Shown in pieces: positions 10,032-18,686 of a DNA stretch of 64,000 nucleotides. This DNA is from Chryseobacterium sp. MEBOG06 (GTDB lineage Bacteria; Bacteroidota; Bacteroidia; Flavobacteriales; Weeksellaceae). Made by a program: the position numbers and the translations under genes. Under the pieces are notes generated by a model. It had not been told where the DNA came from and searched no databases. It saw only the letters and a list, made by a program, of their open reading frames with translations. Position 1 is the first letter of the stretch. Every line of letters starts with the position of its first letter. The DNA lies in contig NZ_CP084580.1 of assembly GCF_021869765.1 (NCBI RefSeq), forward strand, positions 310,001 to 374,000. The letters run 5' to 3'.

Positions 10032-10048
10032 AAAAGTTTATAGCTTTG
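10018..10048 (+). promoter_or_regulatory. Promoter of the SAM riboswitch / SusCD transcript
   Basis: A -33 TTG (10018-10020) and a -7 TAGCTTTG (10041-10048) are 20 bases apart, close to the Bacteroidota consensus TTG-N19-20-TAnnTTTG. Transcription would start near 10055, just before the riboswitch P1 stem. Confidence 0.7.
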
Positions 10049-10066
10049 CAACCATATTTCGATCGG

Positions 10067-10159
10067 CTTATAAAGAAAGATGGAGGGAACTGACCCTGCG
10101 AAATCTTGACAACCTGCTATACGTAAGGTGTTACATTCAGCCTATAAAGGAAAAATAAG
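10067..10159 (+). ncRNA. SAM-I (S-box) riboswitch
   Basis: The conserved S-box core is visible in order: outer stem P1 CTTAT/ATAAG (10067-10071 and 10155-10159), the AAAGA kink-turn side, GGAGGGAACTGACCC (P2 region), GAAA, then ACAACC, the AAGGTG segment of P3 and the ATTCAGCC segment. This layout is that of SAM-I RNAs, which bind S-adenosylmethionine and usually switch off methionine or cysteine synthesis and uptake genes. It is followed by a terminator hairpin and a SusC/SusD pair, so SAM should reduce SusCD expression. Confidence 0.92.
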
Positions 10160-10185
10160 CATTTGGTTTATCGTATTTATCGATG

Positions 10186-10220
10186 CCCTTTGCTGTCTTT
10201 TCTGCAAGGGGTTAATTTTT
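10186..10220 (+). terminator. Riboswitch expression-platform terminator
   Basis: An 8-bp stem CCCTTTGC/GCAAGGGG (10186-10193 and 10204-10211, one G-U pair) with a 10-base loop is followed by TTAATTTTT. It sits between the aptamer and the susC start, as expected for a transcriptional OFF switch. A competing antiterminator is not obvious by eye. Confidence 0.75.
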
Positions 10221-10244
10221 AATATTTGATAAACAAAATTGATT

Positions 10245-13178
10245 ATGATTAATAAAACTTTATTTAATTCTAAAATTTGGATACCGCCAGTAGCTGTATT
10301 TTTCTTAGGAATTGCAAGTGTAAGCGGGCAGACTTCCAGGTTGAAAAAAGATACGCTCCGTGAAAAGGAGATTGATGAAGTAGTTGTAGTAGCATACGGA
10401 AAGGCTAAAAGAAACAGCTATACAGGTTCAGTAGCAACTATTTCCAGTGATAAAATTAACAATAGACCTGTAACCAATATTACCAAAGCTCTGGAAGGAC
10501 AGGTAGCGGGGGTTCAGGCAACAAGTGCTTCAGGGCAGCCAGGGGCTATTTCTACAATCAGAATCAGAGGAATTGGATCAATCAGTGCTTCCAGTGATCC
10601 ACTTTATGTAGTGGATGGAATTCCTTTTGATGGAAACCTAAACTCTATAAGTCCAAGTGATATTGAATCCATAAGTGTTTTAAAAGATGCTACAGCAAGT
10701 GCTTTGTACGGATCCAGAGGAGCAAACGGAATCATTATCATTACTACGAAATCCGGGAAAAAAGGCGAAGCTAAAATTAACTTTAATATAAGCCAGGGGT
10801 TCTCCGGAAGAGCAGTAAAAGATTATGAGCAGGTGAATACGGATCAGTATTTTCAATTATACTGGGAAGCTTTGAGAAACGGATATCAATCCGGTAAAAT
10901 ATCTTCACAGCAGGCCGGCCAGATGGCAACTGATAATCTTGTTTCAACCCTTGGGATTAACCCTTACGGAGCAAGTTATCCGAAACCGGTAGGGACGGAC
11001 GGGAAACTTTTGCCGGGAGCATCACCTCTATGGAATGATAACTGGAGAGATATACTGCAAAGAGTAGCTTCCAGAAACCAGGTAGATCTGGATATTAGCG
11101 GTGGAAGTGAAAAAAGCAATTATTTCTTTTCCCTCGGATATCTGGATGATAAAGGAATGGCTATTGAATCAGGATTTAAAAGGTATAATACAAGATTAAA
11201 GATTAATTCTGAAGTGAAAAAATGGCTGAATGTTGGGGTGAACTTAAGTTACACAAACAGTGTTCAGCAGGCTCCTACCTCTTCAGATTCCAAGGCAAGT
11301 AATATTATCAATGCGGCACGGTTCATTCCTTCATTCTATCCTTATTATGAAAGAAATGCAGATGGTTCATATGTTGTAGATGCAGCGGGAAACAGAATTT
11401 ATGATTTTGGAAAATACAGACCAACCAATGCTCTTCAGAATCAGAATGCTGCAGCAACTTTACCGTTGGATAAAAACGAAAATCAGGAAGATAATTTTTC
11501 TGGTAAAGGATTCCTTGATTTTACATTCTTACCTGAGCTAAAGTTCAAGACCAGTTTTTCTGTTGATCTGGTTAATTATAATGGACATTATTACTCAAAC
11601 CCGCTTCTTGGACAGGGAGCTGAGATCGGAGGCTCGGTAACGAGAACCAATAGCAGAACACTTTCTTATACAACGAGTAATATTCTGACTTTTGATAAAA
11701 AATTTGGAAAACACCATGTGAATGCTTTGGCAGGACATGAGTTCTACAAATACGATTACCAGACCATATCCGGTACCAGAAGCCAGTTTTCTCTGCCTTA
11801 CTATTATGAGCCGGATGCGGCTTCTTTATTGGGAAGTTTCAGTGGAAACAGTAATAAATTAAGTTTATTGAGTTTCCTTGGAAAAGTAGAGTATGACTAT
11901 AACAATACCTATTTCCTATCTGCTTCCGGAAGGGCGGACAGTTCTTCGAGATTCTCGCCGGATAACAGATGGGGGAGGTTCTGGTCTGTTGGAGGTTCAT
12001 GGAAGATCTCAAATGAAGAATTTATCAAAAACCTGAACACCTTCAATCAGTTGACATTACGTGCAAGTTACGGTGGTCAGGGGAATGATAAGTTACTGCG
12101 TCCGAATGGGCAGCCTCTTTATTATGCCTATCAGGAACTGTACAGGTTCATCAGCCTTGGAGGAGAACCGGGAACAACTCTGGAGAAAACATCTACAAAG
12201 AACGTGAAGTGGGAAACCAACCTTAATTTAAATGTAGGGTTAGAGTTTGCCGTTCTGAATAACAGAGTTAAAGGAAATATTGAATACTTCGAGCGAAAAA
12301 GCCAGGATCTGTTGTTTAATATGCCTGTTGCACCATCATTGGGGATCAGCGATTATCCGGCAAATATTGGGACAATTAAAAATTCCGGATTCGAGTTCTC
12401 GTTATTTACTACCCCGATCAGGAATGATAATTTCCAGTGGAATGTAGATATAAACCTAAGTACTTTAAATAATAAAGTGACCAAGTTACCGGCAGGATCT
12501 CTTGTTGTAGGAACTAAACTTTTACGCGAAGGTGGTTCTGTATATGATTTCTTTATTCCGGAATGGGCAGGAGTAGATCCTAGCAACGGAAAGCCTCTAT
12601 GGAAAACGATTTCTACAGATGCTAACGGAAATTCTGTGGAAGGAACAACATCAGAGTATTCAAAAGCAACAAAAATAATACAGGGTTCTGCGCTGCCTAA
12701 GCTGACTGGGGGAATCAGTACTAGTATCACTTATAAGAATTTTGATTTTTCAGGGTTACTGACATTTAAAATAGGAGGGAAGATTCTCGATACCGATTAT
12801 ACTTCAATCATGCATAACGGAAGTGCCGGAGGACGTGCATGGAGTGCAGAAATGCTGAACAGGTGGACACCGGAAAATCCTAATACAGATGTGCCGGGAT
12901 TGAGCACAACAACGAATAACTGGACGTCAACATCTTCGAGATTCTTATACTCAGGAACGTATGCAAGACTTAAAAATGTAAGCTTAGGATATACGCTTCC
13001 TGGTGATTATTTTGAAAAAATAGGACTTAAAAAGTTCAGAATTTATATTCAGGCGGAAAATCTTCTGACCTTCTATAAACATAAAGGAATGGATCCTGAG
13101 CAGGCACTGGACGGAACTACTTATTACAGATATCCTGCAATGAGAACGATCACTTTCGGTCTTCAGGCAACTCTTTAA
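10245..13178 (+). CDS. SusC/RagA-type TonB-dependent outer-membrane transporter
   Basis: A 977-residue TonB-linked importer. Signal peptide at about residues 1-26, then a TonB box-like EVVVVAYG, a plug domain with the SusC signature (NITKALEGQVAGV, IRIRGIGS, DPLYVVDGIPF, VLKDATASALYGSRGANG), and a long C-terminal beta-barrel ending in TFGLQATL. The usual N-terminal carboxypeptidase-regulatory-like domain is missing, so the plug follows the signal peptide closely. I chose the ATG at 10245; an in-frame TTG two codons earlier gives a less likely start. It is paired with a SusD lipoprotein 17 bases downstream. The SAM-I riboswitch in its leader suggests a methionine, sulfur compound or peptide substrate rather than a glycan; this is inference. 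Confidence 0.95.
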   Translation: MINKTLFNSKIWIPPVAVFFLGIASVSGQTSRLKKDTLREKEIDEVVVVAYGKAKRNSYTGSVATISSDKINNRPVTNITKALEGQVAGVQATSASGQPGAISTIRIRGIGSISASSDPLYVVDGIPFDGNLNSISPSDIESISVLKDATASALYGSRGANGIIIITTKSGKKGEAKINFNISQGFSGRAVKDYEQVNTDQYFQLYWEALRNGYQSGKISSQQAGQMATDNLVSTLGINPYGASYPKPVGTDGKLLPGASPLWNDNWRDILQRVASRNQVDLDISGGSEKSNYFFSLGYLDDKGMAIESGFKRYNTRLKINSEVKKWLNVGVNLSYTNSVQQAPTSSDSKASNIINAARFIPSFYPYYERNADGSYVVDAAGNRIYDFGKYRPTNALQNQNAAATLPLDKNENQEDNFSGKGFLDFTFLPELKFKTSFSVDLVNYNGHYYSNPLLGQGAEIGGSVTRTNSRTLSYTTSNILTFDKKFGKHHVNALAGHEFYKYDYQTISGTRSQFSLPYYYEPDAASLLGSFSGNSNKLSLLSFLGKVEYDYNNTYFLSASGRADSSSRFSPDNRWGRFWSVGGSWKISNEEFIKNLNTFNQLTLRASYGGQGNDKLLRPNGQPLYYAYQELYRFISLGGEPGTTLEKTSTKNVKWETNLNLNVGLEFAVLNNRVKGNIEYFERKSQDLLFNMPVAPSLGISDYPANIGTIKNSGFEFSLFTTPIRNDNFQWNVDINLSTLNNKVTKLPAGSLVVGTKLLREGGSVYDFFIPEWAGVDPSNGKPLWKTISTDANGNSVEGTTSEYSKATKIIQGSALPKLTGGISTSITYKNFDFSGLLTFKIGGKILDTDYTSIMHNGSAGGRAWSAEMLNRWTPENPNTDVPGLSTTTNNWTSTSSRFLYSGTYARLKNVSLGYTLPGDYFEKIGLKKFRIYIQAENLLTFYKHKGMDPEQALDGTTYYRYPAMRTITFGLQATL

Positions 13179-13195
13179 CTTTTAAAATTGAAACA

Positions 13196-14689
13196 ATGAA
13201 ACAATTAAAATATTTATCATTTGCTCTTGTCGGATTATGGTCGCTTACAAGTTGTGAAAATGATTTGGATACTGCTCCAACTGATCAGGCTAACAGTGTA
13301 GAAGTTTTTAAAACAGCAGAAAGTGCTGAAACAGTAGTGAACGGTACCTGGGCAAAATTTAATAACGACGGAACTACCTATGCTAACATTGGTTATTCAA
13401 CTGTTTTAAGAGCAAGTGATGCCATGGGAAGTGATGTAGCGGTATTGACCAACAAATATGGATTTGCTTCTACCTATGCTTTTACAGAAATGGTGAACAG
13501 TACGGCGAGCCGACCGCTATTCATCTGGACAATGCTGTATTCCACAATTAATAATATGAACAATGTTATTGCAAGAATCGACGGTACGGAAGGAAGCCAG
13601 GATAAAAAGGATCAGGTAAAAGGCCAGGCAAAAGCATTACGCGCTTTCTGTTATCTGAATCTGGCGAGTTTTTACCAGTTCAGCTATCTGAAAGATAAAA
13701 CAGCTTTAACGGCTCCGATTTATACGGAACCATCTACTACCGGTACCATAGGAAAGAAAAGAGCCAGTCTTGAAGAAATTTATGTATTGGTTAAAAGTGA
13801 TCTTACAGAGGCAGATAACCTGTTGAAAAATTATACAAGAAACAATAAAGATAAAATTAACAGCTCTGTTGTGAACGGTCTTTTGGCAAGAACTTATCTG
13901 AATACCGGTGAATGGAGCAAAGCTTCAGCAGCCGCAAAAATTGCAAGACAAGGCTTTCCACTGATGGCTCCTGAAAAATATAAAGACGGATTCAATGATA
14001 TCAACAATGCAGAATGGATCTGGGGACATGGGCAGACGCAGGAACAATCTGATGCAAGTTATGCATTCCATTATCTGGATGTGTCTTCATCGGGAAGTTA
14101 TTATTACAGCTTTATGGCCGATCCTTACTTTAAAGATCTGTTTGATGCCAATGATATCAGATCCCAGTTATTTTCATGGGATGGCCTTAAAGGAAGGGAA
14201 GGGCTGCTGAGGTATGCTAAATTTAAATTTAAATCCACCCTTATTGCAGATATTGTATACATGAGAGCTGCAGAAATGTATCTGATCGAAGCTGAAGCCG
14301 AGGCCAGAAACGGAAATGTATCTCAGGCAGTAGTTGTTCTGAATCAGTTGAAATCAGCAAGAAATGCCAATATTTATAATGGTTCACTAGCACAGAATGC
14401 AGTAGTAGATGCAGTTCTGATCGAAAGAAGAAAAGAATTATTCGGAGAAGGTTTCTCCCTTTCAGATATTATCAGAACTCAGGGGACAGTGGTAAGAAAA
14501 CCGTTTGTAGATGCTGATGGTAAACCGATAAAAGTTCAGATAACGACACCGGATGGTACCGTGAAAACTGTAGATGGCAAGGGGCATTCTGTTCTTGATT
14601 TTCCGGATAAATCTGCTTTCACGCCCAACAGCAATTATTATTTATTCAGTATTCCACAGAGAGAATCTGAGAATAACCCTAATTTATAA
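13196..14689 (+). CDS. SusD/RagB-family surface lipoprotein
   Basis: A 497-residue nutrient-binding lipoprotein that forms the lid of the SusC transporter at the cell surface. The signal peptide ends in a lipobox with Cys20 (SLTSCEND). The helical SusD fold is visible in ALRAFCYLNLASFYQF (TPR-like region) and in the conserved C-terminal block VYMRAAEMYLIEAEAEARNG followed by LIERRKELFGEG. It shares the riboswitch-controlled transcript with the SusC gene; no hydrolase or enzyme gene follows, unlike glycan loci. A hairpin terminator ends the transcript. Confidence 0.94.
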   Translation: MKQLKYLSFALVGLWSLTSCENDLDTAPTDQANSVEVFKTAESAETVVNGTWAKFNNDGTTYANIGYSTVLRASDAMGSDVAVLTNKYGFASTYAFTEMVNSTASRPLFIWTMLYSTINNMNNVIARIDGTEGSQDKKDQVKGQAKALRAFCYLNLASFYQFSYLKDKTALTAPIYTEPSTTGTIGKKRASLEEIYVLVKSDLTEADNLLKNYTRNNKDKINSSVVNGLLARTYLNTGEWSKASAAAKIARQGFPLMAPEKYKDGFNDINNAEWIWGHGQTQEQSDASYAFHYLDVSSSGSYYYSFMADPYFKDLFDANDIRSQLFSWDGLKGREGLLRYAKFKFKSTLIADIVYMRAAEMYLIEAEAEARNGNVSQAVVVLNQLKSARNANIYNGSLAQNAVVDAVLIERRKELFGEGFSLSDIIRTQGTVVRKPFVDADGKPIKVQITTPDGTVKTVDGKGHSVLDFPDKSAFTPNSNYYLFSIPQRESENNPNL

Positions 14690-14722
14690 TACATCATCCA
14701 AATAATTAGATTTGATTTTTAG

Positions 14723-14746
14723 CCACTGCTTTTGCAGTGGTTTTTT
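14723..14746 (+). terminator. Intrinsic terminator after SusD
   Basis: A perfect 7-bp stem CCACTGC/GCAGTGG with a TTTT loop followed by six T. Confidence 0.9.
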
Positions 14747-14757
14747 CAATATAGGTA

Positions 14758-15202
14758 TTATGAGATTTGAGAAAAAGTAATACAAATACCACTCTCGTCA
14801 AATAATCCATTTTCTGAAACAATAAAATCAAATTTTTTATCCGGAAACAAATAATAAAGTCTCATTTTCCAAAATTCCAGAATATATGATCCTATTTTCT
14901 TCTGAGTTTCTGGCTCATGAGATTGTAGGTCTTCCGAAAAATAAAAAAGATCCGAGAGGGAAATGTTATTGATGTATCTTTCTTTTCCCTGTGGTGTATT
15001 ATCAAATCTATTTTCATCATCATGACTGTAACCATTAAAATTTGAAAGTAGGTAGATGTTGCCATTGATTTGAATAAAAATCAGGGCTCACAGCCTTCAT
15101 TAAAAATAATATTTGTTCGATTGAGAAAGTATTATATCCAATATAGGATAGCTCAAAGCTTAAATCACTTTTTGCTACAATCCCAGGATGTGTTTTCGGC
15201 AT
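14758..15202 (-). pseudogene. Frameshifted small gene at the end of the toxin locus
   Basis: Reading from an ATG at 15202, the frame MPKTHPGIVAKSDLSFELSY runs about 56 codons and stops. The -/+1 frame continues without a break from about 15070 to a stop at 14758 (INGNIYLLSNFNG ... FDESGICITFSQIS). A T-run near the join is the likely site of a one-base indel. The repaired product would be about 148 residues, soluble and acidic, with no signal peptide. It begins 8 bases after the upstream gene in the same strand, so it was part of the immunity-type gene string. Function unknown; a sequencing error is possible. Confidence 0.55.
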
Positions 15203-15210
15203 TTAAAATC

Positions 15211-15684
15211 TTAATTAATAGGTTTCCTGGATCTATAATAAACTAATGAATCAAAAGTGTGCATGAATTTTTTGAAATTTCTGGTTTTTACGGTATCTAT
15301 ATTCTCTTTTTCGTCAAGAAAATAGCGATAGTTTATTGAAAGAGATCTTTCATTTGTTCTCATTACAATAGTATCTCCAGGGGTAATGGAGTTTGCTTTT
15401 ATCCCTATCTTTGTGTTATTATTAATAAGATAGATTTTATTTTTGTCAAAACTTTCTCTTAAAAAAGCCCAATCCTTATCTGTTAGTTTAAACCTGAGTG
15501 TGTCGGAAGTGTCAGACTCAGTCATAAGGTTTGTTGTATAAATATCGGTTCCGTTTATTGTAGAAAGATTTCTGCTGAATGTTTTAATTGAAATGTCTTT
15601 GGCCAGTACTTCTTTTTGTTCACAGGATAATACGGTGAAACAAAAGATGAAGAATAGAATTTTTTTTGGAGTAAATAAGTTCAT
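15211..15684 (-). CDS. Hypothetical lipoprotein (immunity-like)
   Basis: Starting at the ATG at 15684 gives a 157-residue protein with a clear lipoprotein signal (KKILFFIFCFTVLSCEQKE, lipid-bearing Cys in LSC). A longer in-frame start at 15765 would put 27 extra residues before the signal, which is unlikely. The mature part is polar, with likely beta strands (DTLRFKLTDKDWAFL, TKIGIKANSITPGDTIVM). I do not recognise the family. It belongs to the minus-strand string of secreted small proteins downstream of the Rhs gene, so it may be an immunity protein whose toxin has been lost. Confidence 0.7.
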   Translation of the reverse strand: MNLFTPKKILFFIFCFTVLSCEQKEVLAKDISIKTFSRNLSTINGTDIYTTNLMTESDTSDTLRFKLTDKDWAFLRESFDKNKIYLINNNTKIGIKANSITPGDTIVMRTNERSLSINYRYFLDEKENIDTVKTRNFKKFMHTFDSLVYYRSRKPIN

Positions 15685-15772
15685 TCGAATATTTATAGCT
15701 GTGATTTGAAATAAAAATAACGGTTTGTTCCAAATAAAATTGCTGTCGAAACATTGAAGAATCATCTAAGTT

Positions 15773-16333
15773 CTATTTTAAAACCACTTTGATCATATTA
15801 GACTTGATGGACTGAGTGTATAAGGACATTTGATTTTCAAAATTTACCAGCTTTTCACTGATGATTTTTGCGTCATACCTTAGCTTAAACTGTACTTTTT
15901 TCCCCTCGTATTTATTATGAAATAGATAATAATTGTCATTTTTCTCATAAACTGATTGGTGTTTTTTTAGAAAAATGAGCAAAGGAAAAGTAAACTCATG
16001 GGATTCATTCGGGTTTAAAATGAAAAAGTCTTTTTTTACTTTTTGATAATCAATTGGACTTTCGTGGTTTTGAGCCACTGTAATATTTTGTATATCGTAT
16101 TTCCTTTTTTCCAATAAAGCAATACTGTCAAAATCATAAGCTTTATTAAGCGGTGTATTGGTTATCGTATTATACTGGTATAATGCAACTTCTTCCTTGC
16201 ATTTATTTGTAAATCTTATATTTAAACTGTCATTTTTAGCCTGGTTAATTGTCATACTAATACAGCTTTCCTGAGATAAGATAACTGTAAACTGAAAAAG
16301 GCATAATAACAATAGTGCTTTTCTTAACTTCAT
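15773..16333 (-). CDS. Hypothetical secreted beta-sandwich-like protein (immunity-like)
   Basis: The preferred start at 16333 gives a signal peptide (MKLRKALLLLCLFQFTVILS) and a mature protein of about 165 residues; an ATG 8 codons earlier is also possible. The N-terminal mature part (DSLNIRFTNKCKEEVALYQY) has the same pattern, a strand then 'N-x-polar-x' turn then strand, as the lipoproteins at 17964-18515 and 20329-20898, suggesting an immunoglobulin-like fold. It has no clear lipobox. No toxin tip lies directly upstream; the nearest is two genes away. Role as an orphan immunity protein is inferred from context. Confidence 0.65.
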   Translation of the reverse strand: MKLRKALLLLCLFQFTVILSQESCISMTINQAKNDSLNIRFTNKCKEEVALYQYNTITNTPLNKAYDFDSIALLEKRKYDIQNITVAQNHESPIDYQKVKKDFFILNPNESHEFTFPLLIFLKKHQSVYEKNDNYYLFHNKYEGKKVQFKLRYDAKIISEKLVNFENQMSLYTQSIKSNMIKVVLK

Positions 16334-16467
16334 TTCTTCGATAAAATTCCTATCCATTCTTGTCTGTAGGCAATATAAGAAGTTTTAGTGTATTAGAGTA
16401 TATTTTATATTTATTAACTGTTTGAAAAACGGGAATTCTTCACCTTCTCATAGATAATTTGAATTAA

Positions 16468-16923
16468 TTAACTTTGAGTAACATTTTTATATTCATCAAT
16501 AATTTTCCAATGATTATTAATTTTCTCAAGCTTATATAATATGGTTGATTCATAGAAATTAATTTTATTAGTATAGTAACGTGATACAACTACATAGATG
16601 TATTTTCCGTCATTACTATAAATAGGAAAAGATATCTGACTTTTATACATCTCTTTTTTAATTTTGATTCCATGTAATTTATCTAAATCAATTTTTCCAT
16701 TACAAAATACATCATTTTTAAGATTTATATTTAATGTTTTTTTTTCTAAATCAGTTAAATGCAAATCTTTAAAGCAAAAAGGTTCATCTTGCAAACAAGT
16801 TATCTCAATTTTATTAGTTTGAATAAAATCATTTAGAATTTCATATTCTTTACTGTTCTTTTTACAAGAACTTACTATTAATAAAAGACATATAGTCAGA
16901 ATCGTCTTTGTTACTAACTTCAT
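16468..16923 (-). CDS. Lipoprotein, putative immunity protein of tip CT6
   Basis: A 151-residue lipoprotein: signal with lipobox VSSCKKN (Cys20), then a small alpha+beta mature domain whose C-terminal half (KYIYVVVSRYY, TILYKLEKINNHWKIIDEY) looks like an NTF2-like or beta-sheet fold. It starts 8 bases after the displaced zincin tip at 16932-17783 on the same strand, the normal toxin-immunity order. Anchoring in the envelope implies that it meets its toxin outside the cytoplasm. I do not recognise a named family. Confidence 0.7.
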   Translation of the reverse strand: MKLVTKTILTICLLLIVSSCKKNSKEYEILNDFIQTNKIEITCLQDEPFCFKDLHLTDLEKKTLNINLKNDVFCNGKIDLDKLHGIKIKKEMYKSQISFPIYSNDGKYIYVVVSRYYTNKINFYESTILYKLEKINNHWKIIDEYKNVTQS

Positions 16924-16931
16924 AATAATTG

Positions 16932-17783
16932 TTATTTAAAGTTTATATTTATCTTTTTATCCGTACCTATTAAAAGTTTTTTAATCGCTTCATTAAAATC
17001 ATGATACCACATAGTATTAAAAACTCTATCTGGAATATGTTTAATCATATTCTGCCATCCATTATTATTAAGGAAATTGGTACCGCTTTCTTCAATATAG
17101 TAATGCCCGACATTATTAAGCCTGTTTTTATATTTAAAAGCAGGTTCGTCACTTTTAAATGAAATTGATTTTCCGCTAGCATCTGCAAAAGCTGACCAAT
17201 CTAACCTAACATGATTTAATTCATGCTGAAGAACATAGGATAGTTGTTCTCTACTACTGAAAGCTTGATTAGAAAGGTAGATTTTAGATTTTATTTTTCC
17301 TGAAATAAAATCTTTTTTTGTTGTTGTCACTCCTAATGCTTCTATCTTTTCACCATTTTTAGAATAATATTCTATAAATCCTGTTTCCGAATTCATAGTT
17401 CCTCCCGGATTAGCTCTGTTATAAATATCACCGGAAGACAATCCACTTTGGTGCTCAAACTGAGATTTATAAAGCTCTCTTGCATAACTTCTATTACCAA
17501 CAGGCGTTCCATCAGATAGAATATTCTCGTCTGATGCTTCCATATATGATGTTGTGGATTGGTTTGTTATAAAATAATTAACAGTATAACTTACAGCAGC
17601 CACACCGCCACTGATTACAGCCCCTTTCAATACTCCTTCAAGGAAGTTCTGTCCGGTAAGCAAAGCTGTTACCCCACCTGTTCCTGCTCCTACAAAAGCA
17701 CTGCTTCCTACAGCCCCCCAGAAGCCACTGGCGCTGAATACCTGTCCCAGCCCGCCGGAGACACCTCCTGTGACTGCACCCAT
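16932..17783 (-). CDS. Displaced Rhs C-terminal tip CT6 with zincin toxin domain
   Basis: A 283-residue frame without Rhs core or signal peptide. Residues 1-65 are the Gly/Ala-rich pre-toxin segment (QNFLEGVLKGAV) also found in the tip at 20902-21732. Residues 80-283 are a toxin domain with HELNH at 187-191, a HExxH zinc-binding motif, preceded by KIYLSNQAFSS as in other tips of this locus. The prediction is a metallopeptidase toxin. The same frame continues upstream to about 17922 but is broken by a TAA at 17811-17813, so this is a displaced, probably silent cassette that recombination could place on the Rhs gene. Its immunity gene follows at 16923. Confidence 0.75.
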   Translation of the reverse strand: MGAVTGGVSGGLGQVFSASGFWGAVGSSAFVGAGTGGVTALLTGQNFLEGVLKGAVISGGVAAVSYTVNYFITNQSTTSYMEASDENILSDGTPVGNRSYARELYKSQFEHQSGLSSGDIYNRANPGGTMNSETGFIEYYSKNGEKIEALGVTTTKKDFISGKIKSKIYLSNQAFSSREQLSYVLQHELNHVRLDWSAFADASGKSISFKSDEPAFKYKNRLNNVGHYYIEESGTNFLNNNGWQNMIKHIPDRVFNTMWYHDFNEAIKKLLIGTDKKININFK

Positions 17784-17791
17784 TAACAGAG
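17617..17791 (-). repeat. Pre-toxin repeat, copy A
   Basis: A 175-base direct repeat of 21566-21740, about 150 of 175 bases identical by hand count and no length change. It encodes the segment from MGAVTGG to LKGAV in tips CT6 and CT4. Confidence 0.8.
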
Positions 17792-17922
17792 CATTGGCAA
17801 AACCATTCCATTACCAGCTATTCATGACCAGTGCCTGTTTTGCATACATCCCTGCACTGATCAATGTTCCTACTACTGCTCCCCAAATGACCAGAGCAAT
17901 ATACGTTAGGAAAAATCCTGAT
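17784..17922 (-). pseudogene. Pre-toxin remnant upstream of CT6 with in-frame stop
   Basis: In frame with CT6 the sequence reads from SGFFLTYIALVIWGAVVG to NSW, a TAA stop (17811-17813), then WNGFANALLMGAV and on into CT6. The first residues line up with the Rhs core boundary (NDPSGEF), which shows that the cassette once began exactly where the Rhs core ends. Confidence 0.6.
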
Positions 17923-17963
17923 ACCTAGATAAATTACTCATTTTATGCTAACAGATATTAACA

Positions 17964-18515
17964 TCATTTTTTGATCTTTAAAATAACCTCACGTGGATAT
18001 TGAATTTGAATAAGTTTATCATTATTTGAATTATTTTTTGCTAAGAAATATATCATGTAATCTCCTATATCAGATTTTTTACAATCTATATAAAGTTCTT
18101 TTATAAACTTTTCTTTGAATCCTATTTTAATAGGAATACTTTCTTCATTTCTTTGCATTGTAAAATCTGTGCTGATATTTTTAATATTAGAGCCCTTTTT
18201 AATATATGAAATTGATTTGGAGATATGAACATAGGGGGTATATGGCTTTATTACATCATCATCTTTATTTATTTTATTATTATTTTCTATCAAAACAAAG
18301 TTCAATTTTGGAAGCGTAAAAACAATAGAATCTTTTCCTACGTTTAATATGGATAAATTTATTGCTTTTTTATCAGTACTATAATTTAAATCTATAATAA
18401 GATCTTCTTGATTCCCAATATATTTTTTTTCCAATGTAATGGCCTTGCACTCATTCTTATTTGTACAAGAACAAATTCCAAGTGCGATAATTAGTAATAT
18501 AAATATTATTTTCAT
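17964..18515 (-). CDS. Lipoprotein of the immunity-like beta-sandwich group, no adjacent toxin
   Basis: A 183-residue lipoprotein with a lipobox in LGICSCTNKNE. The mature part has alternating strands with the pattern KAINLSILNVGKDSIVFTLP, close in layout to DSILILKIENTTEKDFLIEIP-type sequence in the lipoprotein at 20329-20898. It lies between the membrane immunity gene at 18687 and the CT6 remnant. No tip of its own is left, only about 170 bases with a short open frame. It is best read as an orphan immunity gene. The shared layout with its neighbours is by eye only. Confidence 0.65.
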   Translation of the reverse strand: MKIIFILLIIALGICSCTNKNECKAITLEKKYIGNQEDLIIDLNYSTDKKAINLSILNVGKDSIVFTLPKLNFVLIENNNKINKDDDVIKPYTPYVHISKSISYIKKGSNIKNISTDFTMQRNEESIPIKIGFKEKFIKELYIDCKKSDIGDYMIYFLAKNNSNNDKLIQIQYPREVILKIKK

Positions 18516-18519
18516 TTCA

Positions 18520-18669
18520 TTATTCGATTAAAAACGGGTAGTAAAAATTTCTTAAGTAAACTGAAACAGGGAAGTTTACCATCATATCCTGGTAAAGATT
18601 AATCCATGTAGTTTCCTGTTTTTGGGGGAGCTTACACTTCCATAAATAGCTCCGAATACAATAGTTCAT
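18520..18669 (-). other. Short open frame, possible remnant of a lost toxin tip
   Basis: A 49-codon frame (starts MNYCIRSYLWKC) fills the gap between two immunity-like genes. Another frame of the same stretch reads IVFGAIYGSVSSP, which resembles the pre-toxin segment ITFGAISGAVT of the Rhs protein. I see no complete gene; it may be what remains of the tip once paired with the lipoprotein at 17964-18515. Confidence 0.3.
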
Positions 18670-18686
18670 ACTACCTTTGTTCTCGA

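Noticed and set aside
10067..10159. A TPP or cobalamin riboswitch before susC
   Set aside because: The core GGAGGGAACTGACCC ... GAAA ... ACAACC ... AAGGTG and the CTTAT/ATAAG P1 fit SAM-I, not the TPP (CTGAGA) or cobalamin boxes.
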